Assembly (NCBI GenBank): GCA_002221725.1
Contig: NJFT01000117.1
Location: 1-64,000, forward strand
Reading direction: 5' to 3'
Length of the DNA: 64,000 bases
DNA from: Scedosporium boydii
Lineage: Eukaryota; Ascomycota; Sordariomycetes; Microascales; Microascaceae
The position numbers were made by a program, and so were the translations under genes. Below the pieces are notes generated by a model that had not been told where the DNA came from, made no database searches, and saw only the letters and a list, made by a program, of their open reading frames with translations. Positions within the stretch are counted from its first letter, which is position 1, and each line of letters begins with the position of its first letter. Shown piece by piece: positions 23,001-32,868 of this stretch.

Positions 23001-23879
23001 AAAGACCAGGCAGGGCGAGACGACGTGTTCAGAATATGGTTCACTGTCGTATCAGAATACTGCAACCGAAATCTATCTTTCGAGTCCGATCGCCTTCACG
23101 CCATATCCGCCTTAGCCGGGAGACTCTCACAGATACTTCGTGATGATTATGTCGGCGGCATCTGGAAGAGCAACCTCCTCAAGTGTCTTTGGTGGGGGCC
23201 TATGGCAGATGATAAACCCAGCCTGCTTACCCGTACAACCGAATGCGGTGCACCGACCTGGTCCTGGGCGAGCGTGTGCATGCGGGACGAGGATCAGCCT
23301 CAGGCACCCGATGGACGACGTCTCTTCTTCGCCCCGCCACTGTCCGTGAAACCCCTCGTGCAAAACCTCGATCTGACGTGGGATGTACCAGGGCCCATTA
23401 AACAGGGCAACATTTCTGATTCTAAGCTCACAGTTTCGGGCAACCTGTTACGTGGATATGCCTACTGCGGAGGAGAGGAAGAAGTCAAGCGGCACAAGGA
23501 TTTGATCACGATAGCGAAAGTCTTGAAAAGCCGGCCAGCTAATAAGCAGAAGCCGGACCTGCATAACAACATAGTTGGTTGGCGGCTACGGCTTTGCGCC
23601 GAGACCTGGGGTCAGCGGGACACGGTAATTCTGCCCATTGACCCGGATACAAGCGATAGCTTGGCAGAAGGTTTCGTTTATCTGCTTCCTCTTGCTGAAT
23701 CTATTGGTCCGGTTGACTGGGAAGAGGGTACAATAGTGCCCGCTGTCCCTGGTGGGCGGGTGTTCGGTCTACTTCGCAAGGAAGATGTCGGCAAAGGGAC
23801 GTTTGGGAGAGTGGGCTGCGCTGGGTTTAACACGGGGTTTCTCATGGCTGTAAAGGATCGAGTTGTTATTATTAGATAG
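23001..23879 (+). pseudogene. 5'-truncated HET-domain (heterokaryon incompatibility) gene
   Basis: Open frame of about 290 codons carrying only the C-terminal half of a HET protein: WFTVVSEYCNRNLSFESDRLHAISALAG, then GIWKSNLLKCLWW and APTWSWASV, the standard order after the HET domain. The N-terminal HET block itself (the alpha/beta signature with GALNTRAW-like motifs) is absent upstream in all frames I read. A possible acceptor (CCAG at 23006-23009) could join an upstream exon, but none was found. The first in-frame ATG is at 23202, inside the conserved region. HET proteins trigger cell death on encountering incompatible partners; without the HET domain this copy should not act so. I read it as a relic, or a regulator-like fragment if expressed. 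Confidence 0.7.
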
Positions 23880-23961
23880 AACATTGATACAAACAGACTG
23901 AAGCATCAGTAGGAAATAAAGTTGTCTTCCCTGTTTTCCACAGAGTTGATATGATCCGTAA

Positions 23962-26900
23962 CTAAGCCCCCAGATGAACGTAAGCCGCCCATTTTGTCCA
24001 CGACGTTGGGTATCGGCGCCGGACTTCCATCACAGCTTGCCTCAGCGCTTCGGGCACCGCCCGATCCTGATGTCCGTGGTCGCCAGAGTTATGTTCTACT
24101 TCGTCACCTGCTCCTTGCTCTCCTGGGTCTTTAGGTTCGGTGGCTAGACCAACACTAGCAACGCTGTTGTTCTCATCTGGCAAACCCTCCCCATGGCCTA
24201 GCATGTGCACGAGCCTGGTATAGAATGTGTCGGTAATATTAGCACAGATATCATCCTCTAGGCGCCAGAGTGACCCAACGACATGCGAGAACCCCGCAGT
24301 CTGCAGTGCGCCTGACATATGGAGACCTTGATCCGCGAGGCGGCTAGAGTCCATTGTGGCCGTCGAGCAAGCCGATAAAAATGAAATCCATACTCTCCGA
24401 GCGCTCTTCAACGACAGGATCGAAGACATCGTAAGCTTGTCAACCTCTCTGACACCCTCACTAGCCTTCTCCAACAGGAGATGACTCTGTGAGGGGTTGA
24501 AAGGGTCTACAATTCCGTGACAGGCAAAGTGAATGATATCAGATCCACTTATAGCCCGCAGCACATCCTTTGCGCATGGCTGCGATAGAGAAACACAGTT
24601 GTAGGCTTTCCCGCACACGTTCTCGATAGTATTCCTTTCCTTCGACACCGCAGGCAGGGGCCTCTCCCCAGGAGTTTTCTCCATTGTGACAATTGTCAGG
24701 GTGGCGGACTGAGTGGCCTCCTGCAATTTCAAAGCCTGATACCTGACAGAGCATTCCCTTGAATATAACAAGGTCTTAATAGATAAGGCGTAGGAAGGTA
24801 TCATTAGGGACAAAACGTCCTCGTTGGGACTGGACTCGGCCGCATGGAAGGGCAGTGATGCGGCCGCTCCAGAGCCGATCCACCAGACTCGAGGCAGAGC
24901 TCCGCCCTTCGACGTCGACATGGCACCGCAGGCTTCTAACTCCTTAAGAATGGGGCAGACGCAGGACCGCCATAGCCATCGAGTAATTGATTCCTTCTGC
25001 GGCTGCTTTGGTATCCTGGTGAAGATGACTTCGACGGTACGGTCAATGATCAAATCTTGAGAACGGTGAGGAGTGGCCTGTATATTACTTGCAGCGAGAA
25101 ATTCTGTTATGGTCTCTGGTCGCATTTCTGGTAGCCGCACTACTCGAACATTCGAATCGACAATCAAGATGGCATCGCTCCTGATGTGTGTGACATTGAC
25201 GACGACTACGGGTCCTTCCTTAGAGCACGTTTTCATCGCGCTGACTGGCAGACCTCGCAGGAACCCTTCGTAATTGCGGATTTGTCTGATCTCGAGGAGG
25301 TATTTGTTAAAGTCGGCTTCAGCAGCTCGTCTCTCGGGCCACTTTAGCTCACCGCGCTGGCGACTTTCAAGCTGACCCGGAATTCTCAATTTGTCCCTGG
25401 CGTTTTTGAACTTCTCTACGAGACCGCAATGTTTGGGATCCGAAGCCAGTGCAGCTAAGTCGTTTTGGTCATCAATTGCATATCCAAGTAACAAGGCTTT
25501 CCCGTTTTCCAGCTGTTGGAGAGCTTCTTCGGTTTCTCCTGTCTGGAGTAGTACGGAGCAGACATCAGCAGCCAGGCCTGCAGCCTTCCCCATCAGCTTT
25601 TGCTGGTCCTGGAAATCCAAGTATCTGCCACAGAGCAACGGGAGGAGCTCCATGGCGGCGATGCCGAGCGACCTTGCCCTTTCCCAGCTCCCCACCTCGC
25701 AGAGAAGTCGGAGGGCGTGTCGGGCAGCCCCAAACCGTGACAAAGGGAGCCCACCAGGTGTCTTTAGTACCTTCTCGAGTTGGAGAACCGCTTCATCATA
25801 TCTGCTACTGTTCGAAATCGGTTCCTGCTGAGATGCCTGTGCAGCTAGGAGCTGGCCATGGTGCAAGAGGTACCATGCCTTCTCCGTTCCCTCTCCTGGC
25901 ATGAGCTGGAGACATTTGTTGGAATACTCGACCGCCATTTCCAAGTCTCTCATATCCTCGCGAGCCAACCACTTGACTCCGTAAGCCCGTGCCATAGTAG
26001 CCAGGGCATTTGGGGTATATTGACTAGCTGGAGAATTTGGAGGGAGTGCTGCCTCGCCGTGCCTGATTGCCTCCAATATAACGGCATCGTCCTTGCCCTC
26101 AGATATCCCATAACGAGCGCAAAGTATTCTGCAAAGAAGGGACCGGGTCGCTAACACGTCGACATGGCCGGGTGGATATTTGTCAAGCGCTTCCTTAACC
26201 TTCACAGCAGCCTCTTCCATGTCGCGGGGTTCCAAATGATCGAGGAACCGCTGGAACAGGGTGCTTCCAAGATTCCTCAAGCAGTCCGCCTTATCTGGGC
26301 CGCTTATATTCTCATTCTCGGCCAGGTCCCGGTACCTCGAAATTGCAAGGTCTAGGAGCCCAATGTCTCCAGTCCGCTCGAACCAGACACAAAGTAAGTC
26401 GGCAATGTTGTTGGTGCTTTTGAATGCCGTTGAGCTATTCTCAGAGGAATGTTGAGCCGCCAACTCAAGTAGACGAATGGCTTCCTGAAGACCCCCGATT
26501 TCGCCTTGGGTGCTGAACTTGGCCTTTTCGATCAGGCCAAGATTGTTCTCCCACGTAGCCTGATTAGGATCGCCAGGCTGACAGAGACCAAGGGCTTTCC
26601 TGCCGATGGAATCAGCACGTGCGAGATCGGCTTCATTCCGTTTATGCTGAAACCTGTGGTATAAGGCCAAAGAAAGAGCTCCACACGCGTTGGATCGATC
26701 TCCGACTTCTATTCGATTTGGGTCGGCGAGTCTCACTGCCTCTTCGCCATAATTGACGGCCTCGTTAAGGAGTTCGCTCGCATCGTTTGGGTTGAGCTCA
26801 AACTGGTACGGGAGAAACTGGGCTAGGATTGATAGAGAGTACACTCTGGTATCATCCCCAATGCTGGGTTGCTGGATGATCATCCTCGACCTCTCTACAA

Positions 26901-27504
26901 CCCTGGATAAATAAACCGGGTTTCCGTCCAGATTAAATCTACGGCCAAGAAAATCCACCTGACGTTGAAGAAGCACTGGGTCCATGTCCACTACGGCTTG
27001 GTATTCCTCCAACTTGGCGATAGATAGATCAAGTCCAGAGGGATCCACGGAGTCCAGAAATCGCTCCAAATAGACCAGAGTGAAGATTCGCAGGAAGTCC
27101 GTAAGCAAATCGACCGGAAACTTGTCGATGATGGGGTTAGCTCTATCTACCATCGTGGTAGCCAACTCTAGATCACCCTGCTGACGGTTTTCACTCTGAT
27201 AACGCTCCATGACCGCGTCGGCCAAGAACAACAATCTGAGCCCAAGTTCATTGTCGTTTTGCGGTGTCAAGGTTACTACCCATTGAGACAAGCGAATTTG
27301 GCCATCGAGCAGCCTGCTTTTCAACGGGCCATCGCATGCGTGTCGTTGATTATTCGTGACTAAGGCCCGATCGTATAGTTTGCTGGCTGCGTGTGCGTCC
27401 GGAGATGATGCCCCGCCGCTGGGATAAAGATAGTTCAACAATGGTAAGCATTCGTTCTCCAGCCAATGGACGAAAAGTTCATCGCTCGAGCCAGGCGGAT
27501 TCAT
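23962..27504 (-). CDS. TPR-CHAT caspase-family protease
   Basis: 1180-residue single-exon protein. An N-terminal region (1-100) of unknown fold is followed by a long array of TPR-like helical repeats (about 100-700; for example LLCVWFERTGDIGLLDLAISRYRDL, LRNLGSTLFQRF) and a C-terminal CHAT domain (about 850-1180) ending WTKWAAYVHLGA. The CHAT catalytic dyad is intact: His996 in HFACHG and Cys1046 in LSACSTA, with the downstream GALQTAGFSHVVGSLW block. CHAT proteases are clan CD peptidases. In bacteria TPR-CHAT proteins are activated by a partner and cleave a specific substrate; fungal versions are abundant and largely uncharacterised. It starts 280 bp from, and divergent to, a caspase-like gene, suggesting co-regulation and a shared pathway (inference). 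Confidence 0.92.
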   Translation of the reverse strand: MNPPGSSDELFVHWLENECLPLLNYLYPSGGASSPDAHAASKLYDRALVTNNQRHACDGPLKSRLLDGQIRLSQWVVTLTPQNDNELGLRLLFLADAVMERYQSENRQQGDLELATTMVDRANPIIDKFPVDLLTDFLRIFTLVYLERFLDSVDPSGLDLSIAKLEEYQAVVDMDPVLLQRQVDFLGRRFNLDGNPVYLSRVVERSRMIIQQPSIGDDTRVYSLSILAQFLPYQFELNPNDASELLNEAVNYGEEAVRLADPNRIEVGDRSNACGALSLALYHRFQHKRNEADLARADSIGRKALGLCQPGDPNQATWENNLGLIEKAKFSTQGEIGGLQEAIRLLELAAQHSSENSSTAFKSTNNIADLLCVWFERTGDIGLLDLAISRYRDLAENENISGPDKADCLRNLGSTLFQRFLDHLEPRDMEEAAVKVKEALDKYPPGHVDVLATRSLLCRILCARYGISEGKDDAVILEAIRHGEAALPPNSPASQYTPNALATMARAYGVKWLAREDMRDLEMAVEYSNKCLQLMPGEGTEKAWYLLHHGQLLAAQASQQEPISNSSRYDEAVLQLEKVLKTPGGLPLSRFGAARHALRLLCEVGSWERARSLGIAAMELLPLLCGRYLDFQDQQKLMGKAAGLAADVCSVLLQTGETEEALQQLENGKALLLGYAIDDQNDLAALASDPKHCGLVEKFKNARDKLRIPGQLESRQRGELKWPERRAAEADFNKYLLEIRQIRNYEGFLRGLPVSAMKTCSKEGPVVVVNVTHIRSDAILIVDSNVRVVRLPEMRPETITEFLAASNIQATPHRSQDLIIDRTVEVIFTRIPKQPQKESITRWLWRSCVCPILKELEACGAMSTSKGGALPRVWWIGSGAAASLPFHAAESSPNEDVLSLMIPSYALSIKTLLYSRECSVRYQALKLQEATQSATLTIVTMEKTPGERPLPAVSKERNTIENVCGKAYNCVSLSQPCAKDVLRAISGSDIIHFACHGIVDPFNPSQSHLLLEKASEGVREVDKLTMSSILSLKSARRVWISFLSACSTATMDSSRLADQGLHMSGALQTAGFSHVVGSLWRLEDDICANITDTFYTRLVHMLGHGEGLPDENNSVASVGLATEPKDPGEQGAGDEVEHNSGDHGHQDRAVPEALRQAVMEVRRRYPTSWTKWAAYVHLGA

Positions 27505-27784
27505 CGTGGAGTGTCAGCGGTTGCTGGTATTCCAAAGTTGCAAAGTTGATGATGCGTGGAAGGTTTGGATAAATGCCCAATACAATGGATGCCCAACATA
27601 GAAGGACCATGAGGGGAGACGGAGGACGAAGTGGCCAGGCTCTTCTCCTACTGGGCATTCAGCGATTGAATCTATGGGTAACCAGAATCACATGACGGGG
27701 TTATGATCTTCGGGCTTCCAGCCTGGCGAACTAAGCACGAGAAACCACTCTCCTAAGTTCATATCAAGATAAGCAACCCTCGAG
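27505..27784. promoter_or_regulatory. 280-bp shared divergent promoter of CHAT and caspase genes
   Basis: The two ATGs face away from each other with only 280 bp between. No strong TATA is seen. The spacing is short enough for shared regulatory sites. Confidence 0.55.
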
Positions 27785-29740
27785 ATGTCTAACCGAAAAC
27801 ACTTTGCCATCTTAGTTGGAATCGACTTCTATCCCGAGAAGCCTCTAAAAAGTTGTGTGAGCGATGCGAATCTGGTCGAGGAGTACCTCAAGCAAACTCA
27901 GGACCGAGGAGACTTCCAAGAATTGGAGATCGTGAAACTGACCGCGAGCAACCCGGTCGAGCCCGGAAATTCCAAGTCACCAGAGGACTCATCCTCACTA
28001 CCCACACTTGAAAACCTGCGTCGGAGCTTGAGCCGAGTTACAGCAGAAGCAGGGGAGGGCGACCACGTGTATATACACTTCTCTGGCCATGGTACAATAA
28101 CTCCCAGCCGAAAGCTAGCCCTCGTTTTACTGGAGGATGCGGACGGAAGGTGCACGTGTCTCGAATTTGAGAGCTCAGTTCTAACACGGATTCTCGATGG
28201 AATGGTCAAGAGGGGTGTTAAGATCTTGCTCGCCCTCGACTGCTGCTTCTCTGGCAGAGTATCACGCCATGGGGAGGCAGACAATAGTCGATATTTGGAG
28301 TAGCAAGCTTCCTGGAACACAGGAAGCGACAAGATATTGGGCTCTTCTTCTTCTACGTCCTCTACCACTGCTACTAGTCCTACCCAGGATGTCTCGCCCA
28401 CCGAGAGCAATTTTCGAGATGCATCCACATCATTGAATTGGACGCTGGACACCAAGAGCTATACAATACTCACTGCGTGTGGGGCCGCAGAAGAATCGTA
28501 TAGTTTAAATGTACGCCGCCAGACTTACGGTGCGCTTACCTATTTCTTGGTCAGAACACTTCGAAAAATGGAGGGCCTAAAGATGAGCCATTTTGCCATC
28601 TTCCAGTTCATCTGCGCCATGTTCAGAGAACTGAGCCGCCCCCAAACTCCTCAACTCAAAGGCAGCGGTGATTTGACCTTCTTTGGCCACCTCTGGAGTT
28701 CGGACGATGCTTTCTTCCCCATCGTCTCCTTGCCAAACGGGCAACTGGTGCTCGACGCAGGCGAAATACTTGGCATTTGTGAGGGTGAGGCTCTCGCCCT
28801 GTGCTCTCTAAGCGCGATGGCTGCTGAGAAGTGGGACGGGAAATACGAGATTGCCTATGCCCAAAATGTTGGCGGAGTTAAGTCGAAACTAAGGATTGCG
28901 GAGAGACGATATTACTCTGCTCAGAGAGATGCTACTTGGATCGCCAGGCCCCTTAGGCTAGTTGAAAGCTCCCTTTCTAGCCGTGATGCTGGTCAACCAC
29001 GCTCCCTTGATGTTGAAGGAGAAACCGCTGCCGGAGGAGCCTTCGAACTCTTCCCACCCGGAATGCCACCAGCCAGCGCACCTTTCAGAGCCATCGTAAA
29101 CAGCCACGGCCAATTCGAAATACGGGATAAGAACGACCTAAAGGTCGACTTCCACTCAGTGTCACTATTGCCTCCGGAGTCATCAAGTGCCCGTGGACAT
29201 ATACTCAACGCCCTTGCGTATCTGTCCAGGTTTCACGAGATCGCGAATGTGAAACCCACGGAAATTGATAAAGGCCTTACTGAGGCCATTGACATCCAGA
29301 TCTGCACTGCGCCGGAACAACCTGATCTGGATTCAAAGACGGACCCGACTTTGATTGAGATGCGAGACGGCGAGACGTGGGTTATATCAATTACAAACAG
29401 GGGTCAATATGAAGTCTACGTGAATATATTTTGCCTGACTTGGGATTGGGAAATCCGAAATCTCCTCAACGCGGAAAATACGGTCATATCACCTAGAGGC
29501 CCTGAGGACACTCTGCAGCTTGGAGGCATGATGAAATGCCCTGCGGGTGCTCAGCTCAATGACAGGCGGACCTGTACAGATATTGTCAAGGTCTTCATCA
29601 CCACCCATTCGGCTCCATTCGCTAATATGGGCCAGAATATGCGGAAATTCAGAACTGGCCCGACAGATTTGGAATCTGAGATAAAGGACCGTTGGATAAG
29701 CCGTACGTTTCACATCTGTACTTCGAAAAATCCGCCTTAG
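27785..29740 (+). CDS. caspase-like (metacaspase-type) protease with in-frame TAG
   Basis: One continuous frame of 652 codons interrupted by TAG at 28301-28303. Part one (172 aa) has the caspase p20 core: FAILVGIDFYPEKPLKSCVSDA, His102 in HFSGHG and Cys154 in LDCCFSG, so both catalytic residues precede the stop. Part two resumes in the same frame with a Ser/Thr-rich linker, TKSYTILTACGAAEESY and GALTYFLVRTL (p10-like), GDLTFFG, then a C-terminal beta-rich domain (about 500-620; VISITNRGQYEVYVNIFCLTWDWEIRNLLN, ISPRGPEDTLQLGG, IVKVFITT) resembling the DUF4384-type domain attached to many prokaryotic and fungal caspases. Family comparison from memory suggests Tyr where the stop lies (RYLE-Tyr), that is TAC to TAG. 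Alternatively a 78-nt GT-AG intron (28300-28377) removes the stop in phase, but it lacks a good branch site. Real gene; integrity uncertain. Confidence 0.8.
28301..28303 (+). other. premature TAG inside the caspase-like gene
   Basis: Falls after the His/Cys dyad and before the p10-like half; the frame is open for 478 codons downstream of it. Confidence 0.85.
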
Positions 29741-30132
29741 AAAAGCGTAGCATGGGAGCGAAGGCGCGTTGGGTATAGCTCCTACCCTTTTTTTTTTTTT
29801 TTTTTTACCGCGGAACCGAGATAGCCATAGACGAAATACGACAGTTCACTTATAATGAGCATCTTGGTGACGGCGGCCTGTATGTGCCTGTTTGGCATGC
29901 TCGAATCGGAAGAATGCCCTGCCCTAGACCCCAAAGCATCATGGGCTTCACATTGATTTGTTGTCCACAGATGTTATTCGAGGCGAGCCGAACCGCAGCG
30001 AGTCAATATTATTATTGGGTAGAAATGTGCAACGCCCCATCCTGTATATAGTTGTGTTGAGATCTCTTCTCACCTCCAGCTCAGCTTCATTCGAAAAGTT
30101 AGCCCCACCTACCTGAAGAACGTTGCCGTCCG
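29741..30132. other. intergenic, 0.4 kb, with poly-T tract
   Basis: A run of 19 T (29788-29806) lies just past the caspase stop, followed by the promoter of the DUF6594 gene. Confidence 0.6.
29788..29806. repeat. poly-T tract (19 T)
   Basis: Homopolymer 48 bp downstream of the caspase-like stop codon. It may be a termination-associated tract or a relic poly-A tail on the minus strand; no transposon sequence is visible beside it. Confidence 0.8.
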
Positions 30133-31288
30133 ATGGAGAGCTTGATTCGACAATTGAGAAACATCAGCTCCCTTGCAAGCGGACGGGATGCCGCCGCTAA
30201 TGATGGGGCAGTTCCAGATCTCGAGGCTTCTCGCCCAACCCTTCAACGTGAGCGGAGAGCTTCGCTTGCGCCTTCGCAGACTGACAGTGGACAATAGTTG
30301 AGGATTCGCCCCACGGCTACCCGCGATACTCGGCGCTCATCTCCTCTGACGATGCATTCTACATCTGCCGCGGGTTTTCAACTCTCCGAGCTCGCCTCAT
30401 GCTCGCCAAACAAGACAATATTTGCGTTCTAGAAGATCGCCTGAAGCAGGTCGATGAATCTGAACAAGTACCTCTCTTCTTAGGGATGTCTCGCGCAGAT
30501 ACAAACCCACAGCGACAGCAGGTGCTAGCTGAGATTGACGGGGCTCTTTCTGATTATGGTGCCGTAGAATATAATTAACGAGTTGTGCGTAACTTGCAAG
30601 ACTTACTAACCTTGTTTTGCATAGATAACTTCATCGAAAGAACATGCCGGGTCATGAGCATGAGGCGGCCGCCGCAGCGGGACGTCACTAGTCTTGTAAA
30701 CTGGTTGGACGGTACTGCGGCATTAGCGCGGGACGAAACCCTATATCTGAATCATACAAGAGATCTAGTAAGCCTCGGTCCCACGGACGACAACCTCTTC
30801 AGTGTTACGGAGAGCTTAGTCGAAGACGGTCTTATCCGTTACTCGGAATGGTTTAGAACCGTAAGTCAATACGCGATTTCCAACGCTAACTGGGGCGATC
30901 GAAAGTGGACACTGATAGGACTACAGGTTCCGTGTTCCTCCAGATCAAGAGACCCCCATGTTTATCTATATGCGGGAACCCTCATCAAATACTGCTCACG
31001 ATTCACGATAGCAGCGTTGGTGGCGATCTTTTTGATAGGCCCTGTGGCAGCCTGTTATGCCATTCGGAGCATTGCCTTCAAGCTCACAGTCATACCGCTT
31101 GCCAACATAGCGCTGGTGATGTTTTTGGCGAGCTTCTCCTATCGCAACACTGCCAAGTTGTTTATGATCAGCGCCACGTCAGTTTTTTGAATGCCCCGTC
31201 CTCTGGGGGACGACCGAGCTAACACACAAAAAGCTATTGCACGGTCCTAGTTGTATTTTTGTCCGGCACTGACTCTCCATCGACGTAA
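30133..31288 (+). CDS. DUF6594-family membrane protein, five exons
   Basis: Exons 30133-30247, 30298-30558, 30625-30860, 30927-31177 and 31234-31288 sum to 918 nt (305 aa). Introns are 50, 66, 66 and 56 nt, each with a GT donor, CTRAY branch (CTGAC or CTAAC) and AG. Splicing rebuilds the family order: GYPRYSALISSDDAFYICRGFSTLRARLM; a charged coiled region (LEDRLKQVDE, SRADTN...QQVLAEIDGALSDYD); VTSLVNWLDGTAALARDE; DLVSLGP; SRDPHVYLYAG; then three hydrophobic segments near the C-terminus ending TVLVVFLSG. DUF6594 proteins are a fungal-only, expanded, uncharacterised family with C-terminal membrane helices. It sits downstream of the caspase-like gene in the same orientation. Function unknown; membrane location is inferred from sequence. 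Confidence 0.88.
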
Positions 31289-31632
31289 AATCCCAAGTTT
31301 GGCAACGACGATACTTGGGGATGCCTAGTTGTACATGATGGTGACCCATACCGTCTGCCTTTTACCTTCACACCACTTGGCTTCTGTGAGTGTGTCGGAC
31401 ATCGGAAGGGACTGAAGGGTCGTAGGAATAGCTAGATTGGGCATCAATTTGAATTTTGCTCATCTTTGTCAGGCACAAAAAGACCAAGGCGGGGGAGCCT
31501 GGTGGCTTGAGCTGCATATAAACCGATTCTAGGAGATAGGAAGGCCCTTACTAAACTTGATTTACATACTACCATTGACCATCCGAACTGCCGCTCGCCA
31601 TTCACACCACTATTCACCATTAACTAGGACAA

Positions 31633-31840
31633 ATGGGTTCAAATATGGACAGGTAGGTACCACGCTAAAAGTTCACTGCCAGCGTTGTGTTATCATTGAG
31701 TCACAGCTAACAGCGTACACAACAGGGCTAGCAGCCCCGAGTATGACATCGACTATCAAGAGAAAAGGGCATTCGTTCAGGCGTATGAGAAAGTTAGTTC
31801 GGAACTACTAAGGTTGGAGCGAGTTTGCTACTGTATCTGA
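31633..31840 (+). CDS. possible small two-exon fragment
   Basis: Exons 31633-31652 and 31726-31840 (44 aa), joined by an intron with donor GTAGGT, branch CTAAC and acceptor CAG. The product is rich in charged helix-forming residues (DYQEKRAFVQAYEKVSSELLRLER). Further protein-like sequence follows at about 31918-32046 in another frame, so this may be the 5' end of a decayed larger gene. No family recognised. Confidence 0.25.
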
Positions 31841-32868
31841 CCCGAGCCATTATAGAAGCCCCTGTTTCTCCCAGGGGACAGAGTCTGGTATCTCAGGCCT
31901 CCAAGAGGATTAGCGAACGGCCCGTTCATGGTCGCCTCCATGCCCTCTCCAAACAAGTATATCCTTTCCATGATTGACAACCTGCAAGCCTTAGTAGATG
32001 GAGGGGCCGAAATCGAGGAAAGGCTTCTGAAGCATGTGGGTGCCTAGGTGTTAGCTGTCAGAACTGCAATGAGCCCCCCCCACACGTGCATTCAGGTTTT
32101 ATTGCCGTTGTGTACTCTGCTCGATCGTTTCGATCTCATCGATGCTCGGTGAGGTCAAGTGTTCCTCATCTCGTATATCCAACTTTTGTCCTGAGCAGTT
32201 TTAGTTTCCACGAAGTTATCACAGCCGTGCGCACCTTCCACATCTGACCAGTAATTTAGTAATTGGCATTGCAGGTTGCTCTCCCTTTGTAGTTCCATCA
32301 CGTGACACACATGCCAGACTGGCTGCCAGCTGTTGGAGACTGGATGAGAAGGGCAACCGTCGTGAGACGTGACAATTGACCTCTGAGCCGAGAAAAGTAG
32401 AGGGAGCTTTACTCCCATGATTGTGCTCTTTTCTGGTGGGACAAGAGAGTGGATTGAGCCATATACCGTTTCTGCCTGTCTCCCAAACGAGAGGAATATT
32501 CTCCTAATGGATGAAATGGACGAATCAAGGCGCCCCGCCACACCGCTTGAACTGCAACGCTGCCCCTGAGCGAACCAGGACGATGGCGACCGTTTTTGTC
32601 CCGATCCGATGATTGCCCCTCCCTCTCAATTCCTCGTCCCTTGCTCCTGCCCCGCTTCCCAATCTTCTTCCCAAATCGGACCCCGCGCTCCCCGAGAAAT
32701 TGTCGAGGCAATTCAACAAGGAAATTCAAGGGTCCAATTTCACCATTCTCCGCTCCTCTCAACGTCCATCTTGAGCCTCCTCACTAGTCCAGTCGACTCT
32801 CCTGTTCTAACTACACCGACGAACGCAAATTCAGCCCCCCAGACGATCCAGACCCCCGGAAAGACAAA
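31841..32868. other. intergenic, 1.0 kb
   Basis: Possible decayed coding sequence up to 32050, then the promoter and leader of the farnesyl diphosphate synthase gene (CT-rich from 32610). Confidence 0.45.

Noticed and set aside
28259..28387. 129-nt intron (GTATCA...CCCAG) removing the caspase stop
   Set aside because: In phase, but it would delete the VSRHGE...RYLE segment that looks like conserved caspase sequence following the catalytic Cys.
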